A stretch of 64,000 nt of DNA from positions 124,001 through 188,000 of the forward strand of contig NC_018205.1 of NCBI RefSeq assembly GCF_000219625.1, read 5' to 3'. Under the pieces are notes generated by a model, which worked only from the letters and a program-made list of their open reading frames with translations, was not told where the DNA came from and ran no database searches. Below are positions 31,615-42,518 of this stretch, piece by piece. Position 1 is the first letter of the stretch. Every line of letters starts with the position of its first letter. A program made the translations under genes and the position numbers. The stretch comes from Zymoseptoria tritici IPO323. Lineage: Eukaryota; Ascomycota; Dothideomycetes; Mycosphaerellales; Mycosphaerellaceae.

Positions 31615-32586
31615 ATGCCCAGCAAAGACAAGAACAAGCGTCAGATGGTATGACTGTCCAACACCTTACTTCCTCCATCCATGTCTCCACGCTGACCCGA
31701 TCCACAGAATGAGCACCTGATCCGCGACGTCAACAACTTCAACGCTCTCCAGCTCGACCTCAACCAAGATGAAATTCTCATGATTCGCAACACCATTCTC
31801 GAAGCAGCCAAAGCAGAGAGACGTCGGGAGGATGAGGAGAAATTGAGGCAGAAGTCACCGTCAGAGGTTGCCAAAGCGAGAAGGAAGATGGAGAAGAATC
31901 GGGAGGCCGAGGACGAATGGTCTTTGGCGAACAAGGCGTTTCCAAATGGTGTTCCGCAGAGGTGGGCCGTTACAGCAATGCTCCCAGTCGTGGAGGTCAT
32001 GTTCAACATGCCACCATCTGACGACGATAATGATCGTCGACAGCTGGCGAGGAAGTTGGCCAAAGTCATCCTCAGCTCCTTCGACAGATGTGCCAATTGG
32101 AGCACCATTGAGCACCTCCGTGATGAGATGGCGCAGTCCCACGAGGAGAAGACGGAGCAAGTCAGCGACGAAGACGTTGAAATGAACGATGCGGTGCCAT
32201 ACGACCAGAACGAGCCTCCGACATCCAGATACGCCGTCCCCAGGCCCAGCCACCTTGTCGGACCCGCACCACCACTGCCCGATGCCGGAAAGACCAGACA
32301 CTCCCGCAAGACTTCGCGCGCAGATGCTGCCCTTCCATCTGACAACACCATTGCCGCCTTCATCAACAAGCAGAGCAAAGGCAAGGAACCCGCTCATCCA
32401 ACCTTGGAGTCGCCCTTCCACGCCGTCTCCTCTCCTTCCGCTGTACGCCAGGCTAAGAAGCCGACTTCTCGTGAGGAGGAAGCGGTTCCTGAGACTCCGC
32501 CGCAGAAGGCGGGCAAGAAGCGCCAGAAGAAGAAGGGCAAGAAGCAAGAGATCAAGAAGGAGAAGAGTGAGGGCTCGGACTTGTGA
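31615..32586 (+). CDS. Family A protein, member A2 (uncharacterised)
   Basis: Exon 1 is 31615-31647 (11 codons, MPSKDKNKRQM). The intron is 31648-31707 (60 bp: GTATGA, CTGAC, CCACAG; phase 0). Exon 2 is 31708-32586. The product is 303 residues. It shares the family core: NNFNALQLDLNQDEIL (20-35), AFPNGVPQRWAVTAM (88-102, 10 of 15 identical to A3) and RKLAKVILSSFDRC (126-139), corresponding to DLAEA.LRTF in the others. Between blocks 1 and 2 it has an extra charged, probably coiled-coil insert (AERRREDEEKLRQKS... to about residue 80). The tail is polar and ends in a lysine-rich stretch (KKRQKKKGKKQEIKKE), a possible nuclear signal. The tiny first exon mirrors A1 and A3. Function is unknown. 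Confidence 0.7.
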
Positions 32587-33322
32587 TTGTCCAGCAGGAA
32601 GATTTGGTGTGAAGGAAGCGGATGGAATACAGCAGCTAGCAAGACTGGTCGAGAGTTGCATGGAATGCAGCTGGCGTATGGCCGGAATACACGGATTCTG
32701 TTGATGGAGACTTCCGTCAAGATTGAACGTTCCGTCAGGCAGCGCAGTGACCTTTCCCTTGTATAGCCAGCGGTCGCTCCGGCCTCTCGTAGCACAGCTC
32801 CTCAAAACAACATTGCACTTGCACGGTCGATCCAGCTGACGGTCGCTTCGATCGTCGGACCAGGGAGTCTCTCTCATGGAATTCTTGTAATCTCATGGCT
32901 GTCCTCTTTTGTAGAATGTGTGGTCCCTCAACGATGAGATGTTCTTGAGTCAATCCTTGTGACACCAGTCATTCGCATTCCTGGAACACTTCGGGTCGCT
33001 GGCATGGATGAGGAGTAGTTTTCTCATCAAACCTTACCCACAAGACTCCAAGTCAAAGAGATTTTAGGGCGGGCGAGCCATTTTGAGAGTTTACCAACCT
33101 CGCCAGCTTGCAAAGCCAGCTTCTTCCCGCTGACCCTTTCGGTAGGTATACTCGCCATTGGAGAAGTTTCATCGATGAAGGAAGCCGTTTCAAGCATTTT
33201 GCGAGAGTGAAAAAGACGATGTCGAGGTATGGAACTGTCGGGGACTACGGTAGTCGAAATTGACAGCCGGGTCACAATGTCCTCCTGATTATTCATGCCC
33301 CACTCAGACCTGGACCAAGATC
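32587..33322. other. 3' flank of A2 up to the copia element
   Basis: No gene recognised. It ends in the five-base target site agatc (33318-33322) of the first copia element. Confidence 0.45.
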
Positions 33323-33493
33323 TGTTGTGGATCATTAGACTGACTATTAGTGAAGTGCACGTAACTAGTGCTAAGGCATTCCTACACACAGATAGCTAAA
33401 GTAAGAATCTTATACTTAAGATTCTCTCTGCATAATAATATATACCTGCTAATTAGAGGTCTTCTTTTACTTAGCTTAAGTCTAATTACAACA
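33323..33493 (+). repeat. Copia copy 1, 5' LTR
   Basis: 171 bp, from tgttgtggatcattagactg to ttacaaca. The outer 50 bases keep several C/G positions that are T/A in the 3' LTR of the same element, for example tgttgtggatc here versus tgttgtagatt there. Confidence 0.92.
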
Positions 33494-33509
33494 GGTTATA
33501 AGCCCGGCG
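33494..33509 (+). promoter_or_regulatory. Putative primer-binding site
   Basis: ggttataagcccggcg directly follows the 5' LTR. With one RIP-type change reversed (TA from TG) it would read ggttatgagccc, complementary to the anticodon arm of initiator tRNA-Met (gggctcataacc). Half-tRNA priming from that region is known for Drosophila copia and yeast Ty5. The same sequence occurs in copy 2 at 62449-62464. Confidence 0.55.
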
Positions 33510-33639
33510 TAACTACTGCATACTTAAGGAAGAATTATCTGTTCTAAGCGCAGCTACTAGAACCTTACTATACACTATTTAGACAGTTAACTAGCGAGCC
33601 GAGAAAGAGCTAGTTATAATAATAGCTATAATGCAGGCT

Positions 33640-36600
33640 AATAAGTTTAAGACTGCGAAGGAGAATAAAGTCCTAAGAAAGGGAAGTAACTTCTTAGACT
33701 AGTTAAGGATGCTTAAAGCAGCCCTTATAGACAAGGAGGTATTAGGCTATGTCTTTTATAACATTCCCTAGTGCCCTGCCTAACTAAAGCTAGGAATTAA
33801 AGTTAGATATCCCTCTCTACTAACTAAGGAGAGTACTACTTTATCCTCCTAGGCTCTAACTCCTTCCTAAAAAGAAGGAGGGGACACTCTAGTAATAGAA
33901 CCTATTCTAACTAGTAGACTAAGACTAACTCCTCTCTAAGTCTAGCATAAGTATAACCTAATTATATATAGGATTATTAGTAAAAGGATTAACTAATCTC
34001 TAAGGCCTAACTTTAGGGATATAGAGAAGATAGCTAAGGAACTATATAATACTATTATAGCTACCTACAGGCCTGTTATAACTATAAACATTTATAATAG
34101 CCTAAGGATTCTTAGAATTAGTAATATTAAGATCTAAGAAACAAATACTTAGAAGTACTATAAGGACTTCTAGAAGTAGTATTATAAGTACATCTCTATA
34201 ATAGAATAATACTTTAGGTCTAAGAACATTCTAGTCTTAAAGCTTACCTTTAGTAATAAGCAGATTAGGCTATTCTTTATCTAGGGCCTCTACTATCTAG
34301 AATACCTAAGAAGCTAGAGACAATCCTATTATATTAAGAATATAATTCTTAAAGAGCTAATTACCTTAGTAATTAAGGAACCTCCTTTACAGATATAGAG
34401 GATAGTAGGAGGATTTAGGGGTACTATAGTAGATAATAATTAGTATACTAAGTATACCTATTATATCTATATAAATACAAATTGCTTTAAGAAGTACCCT
34501 AATAAGGCCCTAAAGTCCTAGGTATATAAAGGAAAAGGAGAATCTAATAAGGACAAGAAGAAGTCCTAAGATAAAAGCAAGAGATATAATAAGAAAGGAG
34601 GAAAAGGTATTATAGCAATTAAGCCTATCTCCTCTTTTAATATAAGCTTAGGCTCTAATTTAGACAGCTTATTTGTAGGAGCAGCAATTGCTGCCGCTAG
34701 AATACAAAGGAGTAATACTATTATCTAGGATTCTAGTATATTATACTACTTCTTTAATAATAAGTCCTAGTTCTTAGACCTTAAACCCCTAGAAACCCTA
34801 ATTAGGTTCTCTTAAGCTATTAGATAAAGTATAATTATATACTTAGGAAGTGTAAGGATTATAATAAAGTATAAGGGGAATAAGTTAAATATTACCTTAC
34901 AAGATGTATTATACTTTCCTAACTCTAATTACAACCTTATCTTAGTAGAGACTCTTTAGCTAAAGTATAAGGTCTACCTAGACAGGCTATCTTTATACAT
35001 TCTAAGGAATAATAAGAAGATAGGCAAGGTTTAGTTTACTTATAATATTCTAATCCTTTAGAATGCAATTATCTCTCTCCCTAAGAGGAGTACTAAAGTT
35101 GCTTCTATAACTAATAGGAATATGTCCTATCTAGCCTTTGCTATACCTAAGGCTAATATAACAAGATAGCACTAGAGACTAGGCTATATAGGGAACAAGA
35201 TTCTTAATGTAACAAAGGCTTAAGTCTAAGGACTTAAGCAGATTAATATATTTATACTTAAGTACTATAAGCTATACAAGCTTGCAAGGTTATAGAGAGT
35301 AGTATTAAGAACTCTAAGACTAATACCTTAATCCTTATTAGATAAGGTCTATATTAATATTATAGGACTAATCTTTCTACTAGACATTTTTAAATATAAG
35401 TACATCCTTATAATTACTAATGCAAAGTTAAGAAGGAGATAGGCTATCTTCTATAAGCTTAAATTACAAGCTATATAAATTATTAAGAAATAGACTACTA
35501 AGACATTTAACTAGTATAAAAAGATAGTTAAGATCTAGTTCTTAGATAGAGGAGGAGAGTTTAATAATAATAATCTAATTACATTTGTAGAGAATAAGGG
35601 ACTAAGATAGGATTTCTTAGCTCCCTATACTCCTAAGTAGAATAGAATTGCAGAATTATCTAACAAGGTTATCCTTAATAAGGCAAGAGTAATAATAATT
35701 AACTCTAGCCTACCTCTCCCTCTTTAGAGTTTTGTAGTTATATATATAATCTTCCTTACTAATAGGCTAGTATACCTATTAACTAACAAGATTCCTCTTT
35801 AGGAATTTAATTAAGATCTTAATGCTAGAACTTTATATATTAATCTAATAAAGGTTAGGAGATTTAGATATAGAGCATATCTATATAATTAGGAGAGACC
35901 TAATTTATAGAAGTTCTATCCTAGAGCAGAGAAATACTAGAATCTAGGATTCTAAGAGAACACTTTAACTAACTATATAGTTTAGAAGTTTAAACTATCT
36001 GCCCTTGCTAGGTTTTAGTATAAGATTATAACCTCTCCTTATATAACATATAATAAGGATAAGGTATATAGCATAATACCTACTACCCTAGACTTCTAGG
36101 GGGAGAGTTTCCTATAATTAATACAACCTATTACTATAGAATAGGAAGTCTATGCTATCTATACTAAGGATTAAGATTAGGGCTAGGATGCCTAAGGGCA
36201 AGATACCTAACCTCTTACTACTTCTTATCTTTAAGAAGTAGAGAATATGTTTAATACTATATAGAGAGAGAGAAACTAAGCCTCCCTTTTAATATCTTAG
36301 GGGGAGCAAATATTAGGTTAGGACATATAGTCCTAGGATAACTAATATAAGCAGTCTAAGCCTAATTAGCTAAAGGCTATTAAGTATAAAGAAGCCTCCT
36401 AGCTAGCTTAGGGGGAGTATATTTCTAAGGAAACAGGAAGTCCTAAGGGATTCTAAGGAAGTCCTAAGGGATTCTAGGAGTAGGCTAATACCTTATTAAT
36501 ATAGCTATAATATTAAGTATTAGCAGAGAATTGCCCTAAAAGGGAAGACCTCTAAGATTATATTATAACTCCCTTCCTAGATATTTATATTATAGGAAAG

Positions 36601-38300
36601 AGGAAAGTAGGAAGAAGCCCTAAGAGACCTAAGAAATTAGGTAATAAAGTAAGTCCTAAAAGCTTAGGCATATTTAGACTCTTAAGAAGTAGAAGATTAG
36701 TTATAAGAAAAGACTATAGCAAGATCTAGAAGATAGGACTTAAAGTAACAAATCCTAATCTATCTAATCCTAAGATAGTTAAGGAAGCTCTCTCTAGATC
36801 TAACTATAAGGAATAGGAGAAAGCTATTATTAAGGAAGCTAAGTTACTTAAGTCTATAGGATGCCTTAAATAGAAACTTATTAGCACCCTCCCTAAGGGG
36901 AGAGTCCCTCTTATAGGGAAATAGGTCTTTAAGATTAAGGTGCTCTTAAATAGAACTATAAAGAAGTATAAGGCTAGATAGACAGCTAGGGGATTTACAT
37001 AAAGGAAGGGACTTAACTATATTAATACCTTTACTCTTACCCTAAGAGCTGCAATAGGGAGAATACTTCTGTCCCTCTTAGTTAACTTTAGCTAGAAGAG
37101 GAGATAAGTTAATATTAAGACTGCATTTCTAAATCTAAACCTAGATAAGCAGATCTTTATTAAGCTACTAGAGGGAGCTTATCTCTTTAAGAAAGATGCT
37201 TACAAGTATATTATATATATTAAGAAAGGACTATATAGGCTTAAGCAGGTAGCTGCTCTCTAGTACTATAATGCTATAAACACTCTCTAAAAGCTTAGTC
37301 TAATAAGAACTGTTAGCGATACTTATCTCTTTTAAGGGAAAGGCATCCTTATTCTCTTTTATATAGATAACTTCTAGATCTTTAGATAGTTAGACTATAA
37401 GATTAACAAGCTAATTAAGGGATTAGAGCAGAAGTACATAATTAAGGTTGTTAATACTAATATCTTTCTTAGACTTTACCTAAAGGAAGGGAAAGATAGC
37501 TCTATGTTTGTCTCTTAGGAATACTATTCTAAAGACAAACTTTAAGGATATAGTCTTAGTAATGCAAAGAGTGTTAAGTACCCCCTTAACACCCTCCTTA
37601 AACCCCTCTAGGATAAGGGAACAAAGGAGGACTATAATCTCTTTAATAAGATTATTAGGGAACTACAACATCTGTTAAACTATACTAGACTAGATATTAG
37701 TTTTACTATTAACTATTATATAAGGTTCCTTTAGAACCTAGGACCTTTGTATATTTAGGTAGCTAAACATATCTAGAGATATATTACAGGTACAATTAAC
37801 AAGTGCCTTATATATAGGAAAACTAAGGAGCAAATTTAGATTAAAGTATTCTTAGACTCTAACTTTGCTAGTAATCCTAGTATATCTAGGTCTACCTTAG
37901 GAATACTCTTTAAAATTGTAGGAGGCCTAGTTATCTAAAGATTTTAACTATAGAAAGAAGTAGTACTATTTAGCACTAAGGCAGAGTACCTCTCTCTTAC
38001 TAAGGCAACAAGAGAAGTAAATTAGGTAAGGAATCTTATTAATAAGCTCTAGCCCTTTACCTAGGCTAAAAGCATTTCTACTATCCTTATTAAAGTAGAC
38101 AATTAATTAGCTATTAGCCTTATAGAAAACTATACTAACTCTAAAAGATTAAGATATATCTCTCTTAAGAACTATTACTGTAGAGAATAATATAATAAGG
38201 GGAGTATTAAGGTAGAGTTTGTAAGGACAGATATATAGCTTGCAGACTATCTAACAAAACTAAAATCCCTAAACACTATCCTCTAATATATAGATCTATA
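33640..38300 (+). pseudogene. Copia gag-pol, RIP-inactivated
   Basis: Reading through TAG/TAA codons, recognisable parts are a gag-like start near 33640, an integrase catalytic stretch DRGGEF at 35544-35561, a reverse transcriptase box LFYIDNF at 37354-37374 (YVDD turned to YIDN by a G-to-A change), and RNase H STKAEYLSLTKAT at about 37969-38007 followed by V-N-*-V-R-N where the stop replaces tryptophan. Gag should form particles and pol make and insert the cDNA. With this many stops no product is possible. Confidence 0.85.
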
Positions 38301-38360
38301 AATCTAGCAAAAAGATACTTATATATCTATATTAGGCAGCTAATATAGATACATAAGAGA

Positions 38361-38431
38361 GGCTAATACAGGAATTAAACCTATAACCTTCTAATTTGTA
38401 GTTAGAAATTATACTACTAGACTAACTAGCC
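38361..38431 (-). tRNA. RIP-altered tRNA-Cys-like sequence in copia copy 1
   Basis: On the minus strand 71 nt fold as a cloverleaf. The acceptor arms are GGCTAGT and ATTAGCC. The D-arm region is GTCTAGTAGTA. The anticodon stem TCTAA/TTAGA pairs perfectly around the seven-base loop CTACAAA (anticodon ACA). The T arm is ATAGG-TTTAATT-CCTGT. ACA would read the Cys codon UGU. The standard Cys anticodon GCA would become ACA by one RIP transition (TG to TA), and the T loop TTTAATT looks like a mutated TTCAATT or TTCGATT. It lies between the end of pol and the 3' LTR, antisense to the element. The identical 71-nt unit is in copy 2. Confidence 0.55.
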
Positions 38432-38439
38432 CTTAATAA

Positions 38440-39507
38440 GAAGAGGGAAATTGCTCTTAAATTTATGCCTTAATACCTATATTCCTACCTAAGAAGGATT
38501 CCCTCCCTAGAATTATACTATTTTATTTGTTACAAAATTAAGAAGTATAATACTTAGAATACTTATTTTATTCTTATCTATATAAAGGAAAGGAGGTAAC
38601 TATATACCTCTACAAAAGCATCTAAAAAACTATAAGAAAAACACCTAGCTAAAGGAAAACTTTTCTATAAAAACCTAAAAGTATTAGAGCATATTCTAGA
38701 ACCTGCAGCCTACCCCCCTAAAACTACTATTAAAAGACTAAGCTAATTCCCCTAGAATCTTAACTTAAAGCCTAGGAGAATGTTAGTTTCTATTAGGGAA
38801 GAAGGGATTTTAAGGAGAATATATATAGGATGCTATACTACTAACTACTACTTTATCTCTGCCTTATTAGAGCTTAATATTTAGCTAAGAGGAGTCTAGT
38901 TATAGCATAATACAAATCCCTAAGGATTAGGAGTTGTTAGACTAGGGTAGTTTTCTACTAGGAAGGCCTACTCCCTTAGGTTATATAGCTCCTCTATTAC
39001 TATATTAATAAGGTCTGTAGTAAGAAGATCCTTATTAAGCTTAGCTATAAACCTATTAAAGCAAGCTATAAAAGAGAAGGGACCCTAAGCCCTAACATTT
39101 ATTCTATTATAGTATTTATTTATCTCTCCTCTAATAAATTAATATATAGTCTAATATGCTATAGAACTATCTTTATAGATCTATAGGAGATCTCTACTAC
39201 TAATAGCTTTTACTTTATCGATAACTTACTAGAAGGTCTTCCTAAGGATAGAGAAAGCTGCTCTTCTTCTAGAAGCTATAGCTAGTAATATAGATTATAT
39301 TATTAATAGCTATAAGGGATAGATAATAGATTAGCTAATAAATTAGCTAAATAGATAAGAGGTATAGATTATAAAGTAGAGGAATAAAAAAGCTAAAAGA
39401 AGATGCTTTTTAACAAGCTAAAGCCGAGCATTAGCTACGTAGTAGGTAAATACCTACTATATTTAGGTAATAGACAGCTCGTAATAATGCAGCTGCTAAT
39501 AGGGGAG
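38440..39507 (+). other. Copia 3' segment of unknown content
   Basis: About 1.1 kb between the tRNA-like unit and the 3' LTR, longer than the usual copia 3' leader. It is heavily RIP-mutated, and no frame is readable on either strand. It could hold an extra gene, captured sequence or a regulatory leader. It is present in both copies. Confidence 0.5.
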
Positions 39508-39678
39508 TGTTGTAGATTATTAGACTAACTATTAGTAAAGTGCACGTAACTAGTGCTAAGGCATTCCTACACATAGATAGCTAAAGTAAGAATCTTACAC
39601 TTAAGATTCTCTCTGCATAATAATATATACCTGCCAATTAGAGGTCTTCTTCTACTTAGCTTAAGTCCAATTACAACA
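39508..39678 (+). repeat. Copia copy 1, 3' LTR
   Basis: 171 bp, same length as the 5' LTR. It follows the polypurine tract aataggggag (39498-39507) and ends ttacaaca just before the target duplication agatc. Differences from the 5' LTR are almost all C/T or G/A. Confidence 0.92.
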
Positions 39679-39744
39679 AGATCAACACTCAAGATCAGCA
39701 GGCACTTCCTACTGTCCCATCCGGCGAGCGACACGACAAATCCA

Positions 39745-40743
39745 TCACTCCGACTGATCCATCCACTCGCCCTCAGTCCCGGCATCTCGATTCCAGATCT
39801 TATCTCGACTCCAATCAACCCTTTCCTCCTCCTCTGCTCGGGCCGACAATGACCCAACCACAGCACTCGCCCGAGCAATTTCCATCAAACAAGCCCCGAA
39901 GTCACCCTCCGCGAATGCCGCCCGTGATTTGTCCAGTGCGTGGTCGAATCGAACCCTGGCGAGGGAAAATGGATCCATCGCGAGTGCATGATGGTGGATA
40001 TCGCTTTCCAACACGGCTGCTCGCTTCGGCTCCGGGGCATGAGCTGGCACTTCCTCCTCCGTGTCCTCGGCGGATATGACGAAGTGGTCTGATCTTGCAT
40101 CCGACGGATTGGATATCGACGTTGAGGACCGTGTGGAGTCGGTCGAAAGCGAGCGTCGGCTGGGGGTGGGCAGACGACTGCTCGTCCTGCGCCGGTCGGT
40201 GCATATCTCCTGTTGCACAACACGCTTCTCGCGATGTTTGGTCTTTCTGACAAACAACTCATCGTCGCTGGAACTCACAATGCTCTCAGTCTCATCGGCG
40301 TAGGTGAGAAATGCCGGCGAGTTTGTCGTAACTCGTCGAGGTCTGGTCCCGGCCGAGGATGATGCCTGCGAACGACCAATACCTACCGCTCGTTCACCAT
40401 CCCTCTTCCGCTGCCCGTTGTTTCCCTTCCTCAGCGCCATGCTCTTCTCGACGAGAGCCTTCACGCCCAAACGCTTCACATCGATGTCTCCGACGTTTTT
40501 CCGGATCCACTTGATCAGATTGGTTTTGCTCTTGGCTTCGTCTTCGTCGTGCGGCCATTGGAGGAGATCGTACAGGGAGTTAAGCTGTGAGGGATGGAAC
40601 TCGGTGAGAGAGCATATGGCGCTCTGCTCGGAGGTTAGTTGAACGGATTTCTCGTAGGAAGCTTGGCAATGTAAACGAACGCTGTGGATGAAACCAACGA
40701 TTGTTGGCGCTGCGAGCACATAGTCTCGTCGTTTCGATGGCAT
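39745..40743 (-). CDS. Hypothetical protein, 332 residues
   Basis: Intact single-exon frame from ATG at 40743 (MPSKRRDYVLAAPTIVGFIH). Residues 1-110 look folded: hydrophobic, helix-like segments with conserved-type motifs (SLYDLLQWPHDEDEAKSKTNLIKWIRKNVGDIDVKRLGVKALVEKSMALRK, described here by its ends). From about 115 to 230 it is basic and serine-rich (RRTSSRLPTPSRRSLSTD), then acidic (SAEDTEEEVPAHAPEPKR), with a helical C-terminal part (FSLARVRFDHALDKSRAAFAEGDFGACLMEIARA at about 262-296). No named domain is recognised. The stop lies only 67 bp from the end of copia copy 1, so the transposon sits in or next to its 3' UTR. Codon use is normal and no RIP-type stops occur, so the gene escaped RIP. 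Confidence 0.65.
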   Translation of the reverse strand: MPSKRRDYVLAAPTIVGFIHSVRLHCQASYEKSVQLTSEQSAICSLTEFHPSQLNSLYDLLQWPHDEDEAKSKTNLIKWIRKNVGDIDVKRLGVKALVEKSMALRKGNNGQRKRDGERAVGIGRSQASSSAGTRPRRVTTNSPAFLTYADETESIVSSSDDELFVRKTKHREKRVVQQEICTDRRRTSSRLPTPSRRSLSTDSTRSSTSISNPSDARSDHFVISAEDTEEEVPAHAPEPKRAAVLESDIHHHALAMDPFSLARVRFDHALDKSRAAFAEGDFGACLMEIARASAVVGSLSARAEEEERVDWSRDKIWNRDAGTEGEWMDQSE

Positions 40744-41885
40744 TGTGCTCGGCGAATGAAGGAGAAGATGGCCGCGTAATGGAGAGAAAGTGAAGTCGGC
40801 AGGTGTGCCAAACGCGAGATTGACTAATCAGGTTGGGGAATCGGGATAGATCTTACTACCCCAGGCTCCGAAGGATTTGGAGCCCCCACGCCTACCCGGG
40901 AGTAGGACGGTGCAGTTCAGGTTGGATACTGGTTTGCATCGGACAGACAGACCCTGGTGCCGAGACTGTAGGTTACATGGCTTGCTCTTCTGCCAACATG
41001 TGGAGGATTTGAATGTCGATGACCCGATCTTCGGCACCCGTGGATGACCCTCTTCGGACCGCCTCCGTGTGGAAACAGTGGGCATTTGCGGTTGAGGTTG
41101 AGGTTCAGTCAATCTGGGGTCATGTTGGACCTACTGGGCATCTTGCTTTCGGTATGGCTGCTGTCAGAGAAGCTGTCGAAAGTCGTCCAACATTGATCGA
41201 TGGCAAGGATGGAGTCGTCAGTACTATAAGACTGTCCATCTCGCTGCTCTCGACTGTCATCGCTGGCCATCAACCGAAGTGATCACCTTGAGGTGTACTC
41301 CGGTCTCATCAGGCCTCCGAAAGTTGCGAATTTCCCTCTCAAGTTCATTCGAAGGCACGATTGCGATTTGGCTTTGAATGTCGTTTGCCATCCAAGTTGA
41401 CTTTGGACAGCATTTCGCAACTCTGGCGAGCGTCGAGAACGACGATTGTGTTTCGTCTACAGAACTCACCATACAATCTCACCTTCAGACAGTTATCATG
41501 AAAAAGAATACGCATGTATGAGCATCCCATACGCGACATCATATCGACCACTCTGAACTTCCTCATCTGTATTGTGTCGGTCCAAAATACAAGACGGCTA
41601 CCATGACCAATCCCCCACGCTGAAAACCATGCTCACGCGTTCCAGACTGTCGGTCAGCGACCGGCTCATCTCCTGCGCCCGGCTCATCTCCTGCATCTTA
41701 ATCCTTCCATGCCCAAAAGACTTGGGGCACAGTGCGCAAGTCTTGTGCTCCAATGCATCTTGTACCCTGAGGTTCAGCGATTCCTGGCACTGCAGTTTCC
41801 TCCTGCGATGGTGTGGAAGGCTGACGGTCAACACCTCTTGAAAGCCGGCCACTGTTGCCCATCGTCGACAGCGTTGCTCTTCGAC
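40744..41885. other. Stretch without a confident gene
   Basis: Small frames (41013-41282 plus; 41345-41566 minus, starting MRKFRVVDMMSRMGCSYM) have real ATGs but no domain or clear splice partners. The left end is the upstream region of the gene at 40743. Confidence 0.4.
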
Positions 41886-42518
41886 TTATTGAACAAGACC
41901 ATCATCCTCTTCGCTGGGATCTTCTATTTGCAGTTGATCGAAGTGTAGCGTCAAACGGGAGTGCTCATGATCAGGTTGATCAGATTGCATCGGACTTCCT
42001 GGCTGAAAGGAGCTTCCGGAACCCGTGCTACTGATGTTGGACGTTGGAGACTGGCCGAAGTGCTGTGGTATCGATCCATCGGCTCGACGTCTTCGCTTGG
42101 AGACCCTCCCAGTTCTCCCGGTCCGTCCACCGGGAGGGTGCTGGGCAGACCGATCTCGCGTTCCTCTCTGCGTAGGGCTCTTCAGGGCGTCCGCGAGCAA
42201 CATCTCTCTCTCACGACGCCCTTGTTCTTCCTCCTTCTGTCTGCTCTTCTTCTTCTCTTCCAACAGATACTCTAGGGCAACGTTTATGTCTTCGGCGATT
42301 TTGTTCTTCGCGGCAATTGCACACGTGGAGTTGCGCCCAGTCTGGATTCTTTGTTCCAGCTCCTGGCGTATAGATATTGGGAGGTCCTGGTACAGCTCTG
42401 GACGTAGGACTGTAGTGGCTTGATGCTGCACATGCTGTTTGGTCTTGATGTGGGGCGTTTGCAGTTTGAGGAGTTGACAGAGGCTGTTCATGCGTTCCAT
42501 TTGGTCGACGCGAGGCAT
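41886..42518 (-). CDS. Hypothetical coiled-coil protein
   Basis: Frame of 210 residues from ATG at 42518 (MPRVDQMERMNSLCQLLKLQ). The frame remains open upstream to a TAG near 42582 that could be part of a splice acceptor (cattag), so a first exon may be missing. The middle (about 62-125) is strongly helical and charged (KIAEDINVALEYLLEEKKKSRQ, then EEEQGRRERE), a likely coiled coil. Then come basic patches (RVSKRRRRADG, a possible nuclear signal), a Gly/Ser linker and an acidic tail (DPSEEDDGL). No named family is recognised. Confidence 0.5.
   Translation of the reverse strand: MPRVDQMERMNSLCQLLKLQTPHIKTKQHVQHQATTVLRPELYQDLPISIRQELEQRIQTGRNSTCAIAAKNKIAEDINVALEYLLEEKKKSRQKEEEQGRREREMLLADALKSPTQRGTRDRSAQHPPGGRTGRTGRVSKRRRRADGSIPQHFGQSPTSNISSTGSGSSFQPGSPMQSDQPDHEHSRLTLHFDQLQIEDPSEEDDGLVQ

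Larger units (their letters stand above)
33318..39683 (+). mobile_element. Ty1/copia retrotransposon, copy 1 (full length, RIP-mutated)
   Basis: The element is 33323-39678 (6356 bp), flanked by the 5-bp duplication agatc at 33318-33322 and 39679-39683. LTRs are 171 bp each (33323-33493 and 39508-39678), starting tgttg and ending caaca. Next to the 5' LTR is ggttataagcccggcg, a likely primer site. Before the 3' LTR is a purine tract, aataggggag. Pol order is integrase, then reverse transcriptase, then RNase H, which defines copia. The interior is heavily mutated: TpA dominates, and both CpA and CpG are scarce. A tRNA-like sequence lies at 38361-38431. An identical-length copy sits at 56280-62635 in opposite orientation. 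Confidence 0.92.

Noticed and set aside
31861..32877. 338-codon minus-strand ORF
   Set aside because: Antisense to family member A2, which has a splice structure and paralogs. The L-rich minus reading mirrors K/E-rich codons.
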